Positions 25,824 to 33,654 of a DNA stretch of 64,000 nt are shown here, piece after piece. The stretch spans positions 248,001-312,000 of the forward strand of contig CAZTGC010000001.1 of assembly GCA_964612975.1 (NCBI GenBank). Reading direction: 5' to 3'. Both the position numbers and the translations under genes were made by a program. Within the stretch, counting starts at the first letter, position 1. Each line of letters opens with the position of its first letter. The stretch comes from NZ13-RE01 sp964612975. GTDB taxonomy: Bacteria; Dictyoglomota; Dictyoglomia; Dictyoglomales; Dictyoglomaceae. Under the pieces are notes generated by a model, which was not told the origin of the DNA, searched no databases, and was given only the letters and a program-made list of their open reading frames with translations.

Positions 25824-26595
25824 AAAAGATAATAGAGGTATTCCTTTAAAAAAGGTTGGGATAAAGAATATTTCATGGCCTATAAAGGTTATAACAAAAG
25901 ACGGAGGCTTTCAAAGTACCATAGCGAAGGTTGATATTTCTGTAGATCTAAGACATGATTTAAGAGGCACCCATATGAGCAGATTTGTAGAAGTTTTAAA
26001 TGGAATTGAGATGTTAAATCCTGAAAAACTTGAGGGCATACTTAAGGAAGTAAGAGATCGTTTAAAAGCAGATAGTAGTCATATTAGAGTAATTTTTCCA
26101 TATTTTATATATAAAAAAACTCCTGTATCTCATATCACCATCCCTAATAAAGTGGAATGTATCATAGAAGCGGAACTAAATAAAAAACTTGATATGATAG
26201 TGGGAGTAAGAGTTCCTGTACATACTTTGTGCCCTTGTTCAAAAGAGATAAGCGAATTTGGAGCTCATAATCAAAGGGCTATTGCTGAAATTTATATTAA
26301 ATCAAAAAAGATGATATGGTTTGAAGATTTAGTAAGTATTGCAGAGAATTCTGCTAGTGCTCCTATTTACTCTATTTTAAAGCGTTCTGATGAGAGATAT
26401 ATTACAGAGCATGCTTATAAAAATCCCAAATTTGTGGAAGATGTAGTAAGAGATATTGTTTCTGAGCTTGAGAAAAACAATAAAATTACATGGTATAAAG
26501 TTGAAGTTACAAGTTTTGAAAGTATTCATAATCATGAGGCTTTTGCCTGTGTAGAGAAAGGGTGGGATAGAAATGATAATGGAAATAAGTTATGA
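25804..26595 (+). CDS. folE2: GTP cyclohydrolase IB
   Basis: FolE2 converts GTP to dihydroneopterin triphosphate, the first step of folate and queuosine synthesis, with metals other than only zinc. The 263-residue product begins KDVQNEKDNRGIPLKKVGIK after the start, typical for the family. It contains VDLRHDLRGTHMSRFVEVLN near 41-60, the metal-cysteine block TLCPCSKEISEFGAHNQRA near 140-158 and HNHEAFA near the end. I prefer the TTG at 25804 because GAGGTG lies seven bases upstream; a GTG nine bases earlier is less well placed. It overlaps queD by 20 bases. Confidence 0.93.
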   Translation: MKDVQNEKDNRGIPLKKVGIKNISWPIKVITKDGGFQSTIAKVDISVDLRHDLRGTHMSRFVEVLNGIEMLNPEKLEGILKEVRDRLKADSSHIRVIFPYFIYKKTPVSHITIPNKVECIIEAELNKKLDMIVGVRVPVHTLCPCSKEISEFGAHNQRAIAEIYIKSKKMIWFEDLVSIAENSASAPIYSILKRSDERYITEHAYKNPKFVEDVVRDIVSELEKNNKITWYKVEVTSFESIHNHEAFACVEKGWDRNDNGNKL

Positions 26596-27769
26596 ATTTC
26601 TAGGAAAAGAGATAGAAAAAGTAGGAGCTCATCCTCTATCCTTTCCAATTTTTAAAAGAAAATCTTCTATTATTCTTTTGAAAATTTTTGATATTTCTTC
26701 TCCTACTGCTAATGTTTTAAAGCAAGAGATGTTATCAGTTGGAGGGGATGTGGTGGTGCATAAAAATTCGATTGATTGTAAAGTAGATAGAACTGATGTG
26801 ATTCTTATTGGGACAAAAAAGCATTACAGTATTCTTATACAGAAAATTGAAAATTTGAAATATTTTGACTTACCTCGCGTAGTATATGAACTAAAGGAGT
26901 ACTTTAGCAAGGAAAAACCTAAAGTTATAGTTACTCCATGGAATAGAGTATTGAATTTTAATAAAACTTTGATTATGGGGATAATAAATGTAACCCCTGA
27001 TTCTTTTTATTCAAATTCTCGTAAGCTAGAAAAGGAAGATATTTTAAGTACCGCTAAAAATATGGTGGAAAATGAAGTGGATATTATAGATATTGGGGGG
27101 CAGTCTACAAGACCTGGATCTTCTTTTATCGATGAGGAAGAAGAATTAAATAGAGTTATTCCTGCTGTGGAGATGGTCAGGGAAAGCTTTCCTGAAGTTT
27201 TAATATCTGTAGATACCTTTAGGGCAAAAGTAGCTGAGGAGGCGATAAAAAAAGGAGCGGATATAATAAATGATATAAGTGCTTTTAGACTTGATGGAAA
27301 TTTAGTAAGAATAGTTAAGGAATATAATACTCCGTATATTTTGATGCATATGAAGGGTACTCCCAAAGATATGCAAATAAATCCTTATTATAGTGATGTA
27401 ACTAAAGAGATTCTTGAATTTTTTGTAGAAAAGTTAGATTTTATCGTTAAAAATGGTATAAATGAAGATAGAGTGATTATTGATCCTGGAATTGGTTTTG
27501 GAAAAAGATATGAGGATAACTTAGAGATTTTAGCAAGAATAAAAGAATTCAAAAGCTTAAAAAAACCCCTATTAATAGGAACATCTCGTAAATCCTTTAT
27601 AGGGAAAGCTCTTTCTGATCTTCCACCAGAAGAGAGATTAGAAGGTACTTTAGGAGTTACTGCTTTGTGTGTTTTAAATGACGTAGATATAATTAGGGTC
27701 CATGATGTAAAGGAAAACAAAAGAGTTGTGAAGGTTTTAGAAGCTATAAAATGCATAAGGCCTTCATAG
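26573..27769 (+). CDS. folP: Dihydropteroate synthase with N-terminal extension
   Basis: FolP joins dihydropterin pyrophosphate and p-aminobenzoate. The catalytic TIM barrel occupies about residues 128-398, with MGIINVTPDSFYSNSRKL near 139, DIGGQSTRPGSSFI near 172, DIINDISAF near 232, DPGIGFGKRYEDN near 304 and GTSRKSFIGKAL near 337. About 125 residues precede it (with LKQEMLSVGGDVVVHKN near 45-61), an extension also found in long-form FolP of archaea and anaerobic Firmicutes, role unknown to me. The start is ATG at 26573 or 26579. It overlaps folE2 by 23 bases and folK by 19. Confidence 0.93.
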   Translation: MIMEISYEFLGKEIEKVGAHPLSFPIFKRKSSIILLKIFDISSPTANVLKQEMLSVGGDVVVHKNSIDCKVDRTDVILIGTKKHYSILIQKIENLKYFDLPRVVYELKEYFSKEKPKVIVTPWNRVLNFNKTLIMGIINVTPDSFYSNSRKLEKEDILSTAKNMVENEVDIIDIGGQSTRPGSSFIDEEEELNRVIPAVEMVRESFPEVLISVDTFRAKVAEEAIKKGADIINDISAFRLDGNLVRIVKEYNTPYILMHMKGTPKDMQINPYYSDVTKEILEFFVEKLDFIVKNGINEDRVIIDPGIGFGKRYEDNLEILARIKEFKSLKKPLLIGTSRKSFIGKALSDLPPEERLEGTLGVTALCVLNDVDIIRVHDVKENKRVVKVLEAIKCIRPS

Positions 27770-28224
27770 GTTTAGGAAGTAATTTAGGTGACAAAAGAAA
27801 AAATATAGCCATAGCTCTTAAAAGGTTAAAAGATAGGGGTATTAAGATCATAAAAATATCATCACTCATTGAAACAGAGCCTTATGGATATAAAGAACAG
27901 GATAAATTTCTCAATGCTGTATGTCTTGTAGAAACTAATTATTCACCCCATAAACTTTTAAAAATATTACTTAATATAGAGGAAGAAATGGGAAGAGTCA
28001 GAGACATAAAATGGGGACCTAGAATTATCGATTTAGATATTATATTTTATGACAATTTAATACTTAAAGATGAATCTCTAGTAATTCCCCATTACGATGC
28101 CCATAATAGAATTTTTGTAATGGGTCCTCTTTCAGAAATCGCTCCTGATTTTGTACATCCTGTCTTAAAAAAAACAGTAAAAGAAATATACTTGGAATTA
28201 ACTAAGGGTAATTTCTATTTGTGA
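27751..28224 (+). CDS. folK: 2-amino-4-hydroxy-6-hydroxymethyldihydropteridine pyrophosphokinase
   Basis: FolK activates the pterin with pyrophosphate for the FolP reaction. The 157-residue product shows FIGLGSNLGDKRKNI at residue 5, SLIETEPYGYKEQDKFLNAV near 40-59, the PHKLLKILLNIEEEMGR block near 69 and the metal/ATP-binding GPRIIDLDIIFYDN near 90. IPHYDAHNRIFVMGPLSEIA follows near 110-129. It is the last gene of the queD-folE2-folP-folK operon. The downstream gap of about 107 bases before the convergent mannanase gene holds a T-rich run (28260-28275) but no clear hairpin. Confidence 0.95.
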   Translation: MHKAFIGLGSNLGDKRKNIAIALKRLKDRGIKIIKISSLIETEPYGYKEQDKFLNAVCLVETNYSPHKLLKILLNIEEEMGRVRDIKWGPRIIDLDIIFYDNLILKDESLVIPHYDAHNRIFVMGPLSEIAPDFVHPVLKKTVKEIYLELTKGNFYL

Positions 28225-28331
28225 TATAATTTTTTAAACAGGATTCCCAAGAAAGTTTTAATTTTTTTTTCCTTTCCCATTTTTAATCCTAATCCTTTAG
28301 TTAGAGAATTATCTCAGAATATTTTAGCTGT

Positions 28332-29621
28332 TTAATAGAGTAAAGTTACAAGTTTTTCTAATGTTATCACCCTCTCGTGATTATAGACCTCTTTAAGATG
28401 TGCTTTTGAGTTAAAGTTTTCGTTAAAGATAAAGTCTCCAAACCAGGGCATAAACCAAATAAAATATGATTCATATTCAAAAAGTATGTTAGGATCTGGG
28501 ATAGAACCATTTTCTGTTAAAGCTACTAATTTTTGGTTTGAGGTTAGCCTAATTAAAAGATCATAAGAAAACTTCATAGGACCGTAATTGCCTGGAGGTA
28601 CATAGTTATCTATTCCTGCTATATCATATAGTCCATCTTCTATTTTCCATTCAGGATGAGGTGCATTCCATATCCAAATTAAATTATTAAGTTTATATTT
28701 TTCCGTAAGGAGTTCATATAATAGGTGATATAGTTTTTTATAGTTTTCTGGACCTTGAGCTCCCCACCAAAACCATTTTCCTTCTGCTTCATGAACTGGT
28801 CTCCATAAAACAGGAATCTCTAAATCTTTAAATTTTGTAAGTTCTTGAGCTATTAAATCAATATCTCTTAATAAAGCTTTATTTTCTTCAGTATTATTCT
28901 CGAGAGCTTTTTCTAAATTGAAATTGGTATTTGCAGTATAGAAGGTTTTATCCTTACCTCCGAGAGGGGCGTACCAATGCCAACAGAAAGTTATTATTCC
29001 CTTATAATTTTTTGCCCATTCTATAGCTTTTTCTACTGAGTTTTTATTTTCTTCTATTTCTATTATTGCATGAGGAGTCATATCTTCAGTTGTAGTGGTT
29101 GGTGTGTAGCTTAAAAAATCAAAACCACGAAGAGCTGGAATTTTTCCAGTAATGTATTTTATATATGTGATTTCAGCACCCACTGCAGTATTTGTATGTT
29201 GGCCAGCAATTATATATTTTGAATATATTTTTTCAAAAAAGCCCATCAATCTTTTCGCATTATCAGATAAATTTGGTCTAATATCAATCTGGAAAACCAT
29301 AGAGTTTCTTGATATTTTTTCTCTTAGTTCAAGGGAATCTACTGAAAATTCCCTATGAGGCTTTCCTATTTTGAAATTATATTCTCCTGGTTTTAAGTGA
29401 AGTTCTCCTAAGATAGAGTAGTTATTGTTAGGCGAAAGAAGAACTTCTCCAAAAGCTAAATTGTTTATAAAGACATAAGTTTTTGTGAAATTATTTAAAG
29501 GGTTATGGTAAATATAAAGGTCATAGTAAGATTCTTTATCAATTTTAAAATTGACTTCTAAAAGTCTTACCTCTCCTGAGGACATATTTATGATGGTTTC
29601 TTTAAGATCATTTATTTTCAT
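28332..29621 (-). CDS. GH26 beta-mannanase-like glycoside hydrolase
   Basis: Family 26 enzymes hydrolyse beta-mannans. The catalytic domain occupies about residues 105-429 of 429. It has AGQHTN near 138, FCWHWYAPLGGKDKTFYTAN near 212, the acid/base motif RPVHEAEGKWFWWG near 273 and the nucleophile motif ALTENGSIPDP near 372. The first hundred residues look like a beta-rich, carbohydrate-binding-type domain. No signal peptide is visible, so the enzyme seems cytoplasmic and would act on imported oligosaccharides. There is no Shine-Dalgarno; a TATAAT lies 11 bases before the ATG. A GH26 mannanase is known from Dictyoglomus, which fits. Confidence 0.88.
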   Translation of the reverse strand: MKINDLKETIINMSSGEVRLLEVNFKIDKESYYDLYIYHNPLNNFTKTYVFINNLAFGEVLLSPNNNYSILGELHLKPGEYNFKIGKPHREFSVDSLELREKISRNSMVFQIDIRPNLSDNAKRLMGFFEKIYSKYIIAGQHTNTAVGAEITYIKYITGKIPALRGFDFLSYTPTTTTEDMTPHAIIEIEENKNSVEKAIEWAKNYKGIITFCWHWYAPLGGKDKTFYTANTNFNLEKALENNTEENKALLRDIDLIAQELTKFKDLEIPVLWRPVHEAEGKWFWWGAQGPENYKKLYHLLYELLTEKYKLNNLIWIWNAPHPEWKIEDGLYDIAGIDNYVPPGNYGPMKFSYDLLIRLTSNQKLVALTENGSIPDPNILFEYESYFIWFMPWFGDFIFNENFNSKAHLKEVYNHERVITLEKLVTLLY

Positions 29622-29632
29622 TTTTATTTTTT

Positions 29633-29638
29633 ATTATA
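29633..29638 (-). promoter_or_regulatory. -10 element of the mannanase gene
   Basis: A perfect TATAAT on the minus strand ends 11 bases before the mannanase ATG; the -35 region is poor (TTAAAA at 29661-29656). With no Shine-Dalgarno in between, the transcript would have a leader of only about five bases. Confidence 0.4.
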
Positions 29639-29733
29639 TCAAAAAAGAATGAAGATTTTAATATTGATCTTTTCGAACCTGATGAGAGAAACTAAAATAG
29701 CTTTAATAGAAGATTTTAAGGAGGTTAATTTTT

Positions 29734-30409
29734 ATGAGATGGGGAATAGTAGGAGTAGGAAAAATTGTCTTGGATAGATTTTTACCTGACATTGAAAAGG
29801 TAGAGGGGGCTGAGTTAAAGTTTTTTGTTACTAATCATCCTGATAAGGTTAAAGATTTAGCTGAAAAATATAAGGAACTTTTAGAGAAGAATATTGTAGG
29901 AAAAGTTGGAATAATTAAGGCCAGTTTTTCTTTTGTGAATTTAAATCGAGAAGCATGGAGATACAATATGGATTTGGCAGGAGGTGGAGCAATTATGGAT
30001 ATAGGCGTTCATGTTATAAATACCCTTCACTTTTTCAGGCCTAATAATCGAATAATCGAGGTTGTGTCTATTAATGAGTTTTATGATTATGAGGTAGAGC
30101 AAAACGCAGGAGCTGTAGCTAAATTTGATGATGGAGTTATAGTACTTATGGATGCAAGTTATGATACCTCCCTTATATCAGGAGTATGATGGCAAGGTTT
30201 TTTGGAGAAAAGAGAATAGTGTAAAATTCTATTACTTTTATGGAGAAAATCAGTATGTGGGAGAGATAAAGAATATAAAGAAGGCAGTGAAAAATAGATT
30301 AAAGCCTGCTACCGATGGATATGAAGCTTTAAAGGATATGAGAGTTATAGAAGCATGGAATGAAAGTTTTTATTGGTACCTCTGGATGGAGTTATTTTTG
30401 GAATCCTAA
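29734..30409 (+). pseudogene. Decayed Gfo/Idh/MocA family oxidoreductase
   Basis: The first part (29734-30189) begins like a sugar-type NAD(P) oxidoreductase with RWGIVGVGKIVLDRFLP. After LAEKY it jumps directly to a KELLEKNIVGKVGIIKASFSF-like region, so roughly 75-80 residues that normally hold the EKP motif are missing. The second part (DLAGGGAIMDIGVHVINTLH, then VLMDASYDTS) is recognisable up to a stop at 30187. The C-terminal part continues in another frame (about 30170-30409: GENQYVGEIKNIKKAV, DGYEALKDMRVIEAW). A good AAGGAGG precedes the start. Deletion plus frameshift means no working enzyme. The 3' remnant overlaps the DUF72 gene start. Confidence 0.8.
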
Positions 30410-31052
30410 GAGAAATCTTCAATGGTATATAGAGAATACATCCTTTAATACCGTTGAAGTAAATTCTACTTTTTACCGTTTTCCCTTTGAAAGCTTTATC
30501 AAGTCTTGGTCAAAATATGGAGAAAAATTAAGATTTGTAATAAAGGTTCATAGATCAATAACCCATATCCATAGATTGAATGAGTCTGCAAAGGAGCAAT
30601 GGGAAAGATTCAAAGAGTATTTTATTCCATTAGATAATTTTATAGATTTTTATTTATTTCAAATGCCACCAAGTTTTAAAGCAGAAAATATAGAAAGGGT
30701 TTTAGAATTTGCAATTAATACAAAATTAGGAGAAAAATTTGCCTTTGAGCCAAGAAATAAAGACTGGTTTAGAGAGGATTTTTATAAAAAGTTTAAAGAA
30801 AATAAAATAACTTTTGTTTCTATTAATGCTCCCAAATTACCTGAAGATTTAATCATTACTACTAATTCTCTATATATTAGACTTCATGGGAAAGAAAAGT
30901 GGTATTCTTATGTTTATACCGAAGAAGAGTTAAGAAATATTGCAGAAAAGATAAAAGCTCTTTCTCCAAAAAGAGTATATATCTTTTTCAATAACGATCC
31001 TGGTATGCTTCCCAATGGCAAGATAATGGTAAGACTTCTATCACAGGATTAG
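30360..31052 (+). CDS. DUF72 (YecE) family protein
   Basis: The 230-residue protein opens with FIGTSGWSYFWNP and has NTVEVNSTFYRFP near 29, FVIKVHRSITH near 58, FQMPPSF near 96, FEPRNKDWF near 128, YIRLHGK near 172 and VYIFFNND near 208. These are the conserved blocks of the TIM-barrel DUF72 family, whose biochemical role is unknown. Its ATG lies inside the last 50 bases of the decayed oxidoreductase gene in a different frame, so the start region doubles as former coding sequence. The usual length is about 240-280, so it is slightly short but complete. The stop overlaps the convergent hflX stop. Confidence 0.85.
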   Translation: MKVFIGTSGWSYFWNPKRNLQWYIENTSFNTVEVNSTFYRFPFESFIKSWSKYGEKLRFVIKVHRSITHIHRLNESAKEQWERFKEYFIPLDNFIDFYLFQMPPSFKAENIERVLEFAINTKLGEKFAFEPRNKDWFREDFYKKFKENKITFVSINAPKLPEDLIITTNSLYIRLHGKEKWYSYVYTEEELRNIAEKIKALSPKRVYIFFNNDPGMLPNGKIMVRLLSQD

Positions 31053-32278
31053 TCTTTTATTATGTATTGAGAAAATTCTCTTTTGTATTCCTCTGGAACT
31101 CTTGCCCAAATTTTCACTCCATCTTCGCTGAATTCCTGTTTTTCTGTATAAATCCTTCCTATATACTTTTGGAAGTCTTTCCAAGAATTATAATCTATCT
31201 TTAAGGTATATCTCCTGGTTCCCCTTAAAAGATTTTTTATTATTAATTCCTTTAATTTATCTATCCCTTTATTTTTAAGAACAGAAATGAAAACTGAAGG
31301 ATTAAAATCAATAGATTTTTTCATCTTAACCAGTTCTTCCTTTGAAAGAAGATCAATTTTATTATATGCTCTTATTATAGGTTTATCCTCTACCCCAATC
31401 TCTTCCAATATTTTTTCAACAACTTCTATTTGGGCTTCAAAGTTTGGATTTGAAATGTCTATAAGATGAATAATCAAATCAACATACAAAACTTCTTCTA
31501 AAGTTGCCCTAAAAGCAGTCATTAATGAGGGGGGAAGATTTTTAATAAATCCTACTGTATCGATAACAAGAAATTCCCAATTATTCTCCAATTTAACCTT
31601 CCTTACAGTGGGATCTAAGGTTGCAAATAACTGATCTTCAACCTTTACCTTTGAGTGGGTTAACAAATTGAAAAGAGAAGATTTCCCTACATTAGTGTAT
31701 CCTATTAATGCGACTTGATAAACATTTTTTCTATTTTTTCTTTGGATTTCTCTCTCTCTTTGGACTTCCTTTAATTGTTCCTTTAAAAAGTATATTCTTC
31801 TTCTTATTTTTCTTCTATCGATTTCAAGCTTTGTTTCTCCAGGTCCCCTTGTTCCAATTCCTCCACCGAGTCGAGACAGGAATTCTCCCCTTCCCATAAG
31901 TCTCGGTAAGAAATACTCCAACTGAGCAAGTTCTACTTGGATTTTACCTTCCTTAGTTCTTGCATGTTGAGCAAAGATGTCTAATATTAGCATGGTCCTA
32001 TCAATTATCTTACATGGTATCATCTTTTCTAGATTTCTTAGCTGAGTAGGAGATAAATCCTCATTAAAGATTATAAGCTCACATTCATTTTTTAATATTT
32101 TTTCTTCTAACTCTTGAACCTTTCCCTTACTTATAAAATAAGAGGGATTGATGGAATCTTTTCTATAGAAAACAAAATCTTCTACCTTCGCTCCTGCGGT
32201 TTGAGATAAAAGTTTTAGTTCCTCTAAATCCTCTTTATCTCCTACTTTAAAAACAAGGATGGCTTTCTCGATTTCCAG
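31049..32278 (-). CDS. hflX: Ribosome-associated GTPase HflX (no standard start codon)
   Basis: HflX splits ribosomal subunits under stress. The GTPase part has LIGYTNVGKSSLFNLL near 192-207, ATLDPTVRK near 217, the switch DTVGFIKNLPPSL near 238 and YNKID near 300; the glycine-rich GGGIGTRGPGETKLE is near 137. The N-terminal domain needs about 85 codons upstream of the first ATG (32023). These encode an HflX-like KAILVFKVGDKEDL, KLLSQTAGAKV and LSPTQLRNLEK, and no ATG, GTG or TTG lies in frame back to a stop at 32281-32279. GGAGGG (32288-32283) precedes a CTG at 32278 and an ATC at 32272. The exact start is inference. Confidence 0.85.
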   Translation of the reverse strand: MEIEKAILVFKVGDKEDLEELKLLSQTAGAKVEDFVFYRKDSINPSYFISKGKVQELEEKILKNECELIIFNEDLSPTQLRNLEKMIPCKIIDRTMLILDIFAQHARTKEGKIQVELAQLEYFLPRLMGRGEFLSRLGGGIGTRGPGETKLEIDRRKIRRRIYFLKEQLKEVQREREIQRKNRKNVYQVALIGYTNVGKSSLFNLLTHSKVKVEDQLFATLDPTVRKVKLENNWEFLVIDTVGFIKNLPPSLMTAFRATLEEVLYVDLIIHLIDISNPNFEAQIEVVEKILEEIGVEDKPIIRAYNKIDLLSKEELVKMKKSIDFNPSVFISVLKNKGIDKLKELIIKNLLRGTRRYTLKIDYNSWKDFQKYIGRIYTEKQEFSEDGVKIWARVPEEYKREFSQYIIKD

Positions 32279-33447
32279 TCATCCCTCCTTAAGAAATTCT
32301 TTATTCTTTCTAAGGCAGTTACTAATCTATCCTCCTTTATAGTTGTTGATATTCTTATATATCCTTCCCCATATTCTCCATATCCAATTCCCGGCACCAC
32401 CAATACCCCTACCTCTTCTAAGAGAAGAGCAGCAAAATCATTAGATGTGAATCCTTCGGGTACAGGAACCCAGACATAAAAAGTCCCCTTAGGAGGGATA
32501 ATTGGAATTCCTAAATTCTCAAAGGCAGAAAGAACCATATCTCTTCTTTTTTGATAAATTTTTGCAGTTTCCTTGGGATGGTCCCTTAAATTATTTAGGG
32601 CAGTAATTCCAGCATATTGAATTGCTTGAAATATTCCAGAATCAACATTGGTTTTAATAGTGGAAAGAATTGAAATTAAATATGAATTTCCCACTGCATA
32701 ACCAATTCTCCATCCTGTCATATTAAAGGTTTTTGATAAAGATCCAAATTCCACTGCAATCTCCTTTGCATCTGAAATTTCTAAAATGCTTGGAGCAACA
32801 AATCCATCAAAGGTTATGTCTGAATAAGCATTGTCATAAAAAATTACCAGATTATTTTCTTTTGCAAAAGAAACTGCCTCTTCCAATCCCCTTTTATCCA
32901 TCACCGCTCCTGTGGGATTACTCGGATAATTTAGAAACATAGCTTTACATTTTTTTACTATTTTACCATCTAAATCTTCCCATTTTGGGAGAAAGTTATT
33001 TTCTGCTTTTAAGGGAATTTGATAGGGTATTCCTCCTGAAAGTATTGTTGCTATTTTATATACTGGATATCCAGGATCAGGACATAAAACTCCATCCCCT
33101 TCATCAATAACTCCCCAGAGCATATGAACAAGGCCTTCCTTTGATCCTATTAGAGATAAAACCTCAGTTTTGGGATCTAAATCCACATTAAACCTATACT
33201 TATACCAGTCCGATACAGCCTTTCTATATTCTAATAACCCTTCATAGGATGGATATCTATGATTCTCTGGATTTAAAGCCTCCTCACACAATTTTTCTAC
33301 AATGGGAAGAGGAGTGGGTTGATCTGGATCTCCAATTCCCAAACTTATAACATCTATTCCTTTTTTTATTGCTTCTTCCTTCAGTTGATCTATTCTAGCA
33401 AATAAATATGGAGGAAGATTTTCAATTCTTTTTGCTTTTTTAAACAT
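32242..33447 (-). CDS. dapL: LL-diaminopimelate aminotransferase
   Basis: DapL makes LL-diaminopimelate directly from tetrahydrodipicolinate for lysine and peptidoglycan. The 401-residue PLP enzyme has VISLGIGDPDQPTP near 33, PSYEGLLEYRKAV near 66, PDPGYPVYKIA near 123, NYPSNPTGAV near 170, YDNAYSDITFDG near 203 and the PLP lysine in FGSLSKTFNMTGWRIGYA near 232. This subgroup is found in deep-branching bacteria and archaea. Its last 37 bases overlap the hflX coding region. The codons before the stop read TTT TTA AAG TAG, containing a T-TTA-AAG heptamer in the frame that could shift into hflX. Confidence 0.9.
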   Translation of the reverse strand: MFKKAKRIENLPPYLFARIDQLKEEAIKKGIDVISLGIGDPDQPTPLPIVEKLCEEALNPENHRYPSYEGLLEYRKAVSDWYKYRFNVDLDPKTEVLSLIGSKEGLVHMLWGVIDEGDGVLCPDPGYPVYKIATILSGGIPYQIPLKAENNFLPKWEDLDGKIVKKCKAMFLNYPSNPTGAVMDKRGLEEAVSFAKENNLVIFYDNAYSDITFDGFVAPSILEISDAKEIAVEFGSLSKTFNMTGWRIGYAVGNSYLISILSTIKTNVDSGIFQAIQYAGITALNNLRDHPKETAKIYQKRRDMVLSAFENLGIPIIPPKGTFYVWVPVPEGFTSNDFAALLLEEVGVLVVPGIGYGEYGEGYIRISTTIKEDRLVTALERIKNFLRRDDWKSRKPSLFLK

Positions 33448-33516
33448 TCATTTAGCACCGCCTTTCTGTTAAAAAATTTTGGTATTTAAACATAAACTTA
33501 CCCCAAAGGTCAAGTC

Positions 33517-33545
33517 TTTAATGATTTTATCATAAATAATTGAAA
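33517..33545. repeat. 29-base direct repeat, left copy (relic of miaA 3' end)
   Basis: Identical to 36156-36184 at 28 of 29 positions, in the same orientation, with the mismatch at 33521. Weaker similarity continues on its right side for about 20 bases. This copy is non-coding, between dapL and the MATE gene; the other copy is inside the miaA 3' coding end. Confidence 0.8.
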
Positions 33546-33654
33546 AGGGCTTATTTAATTATATTCCAGAAAATTAACAGTTATTAAAAGAAGACTATAC
33601 GTCAAAATAATATATGTGTAAAAGATAATTTTATCAGATACCAGCCAAAATTTT

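Noticed and set aside
26990..27760. Two antisense reading frames of about 120 codons opposite folP
   Set aside because: Antisense shadows of a conserved enzyme; the predicted Ser/Ile-rich proteins have no ribosome-binding sites or domains.
28225..28331. Terminator between folK and the convergent mannanase gene
   Set aside because: T-rich runs are present but I could not find a convincing GC-containing stem.
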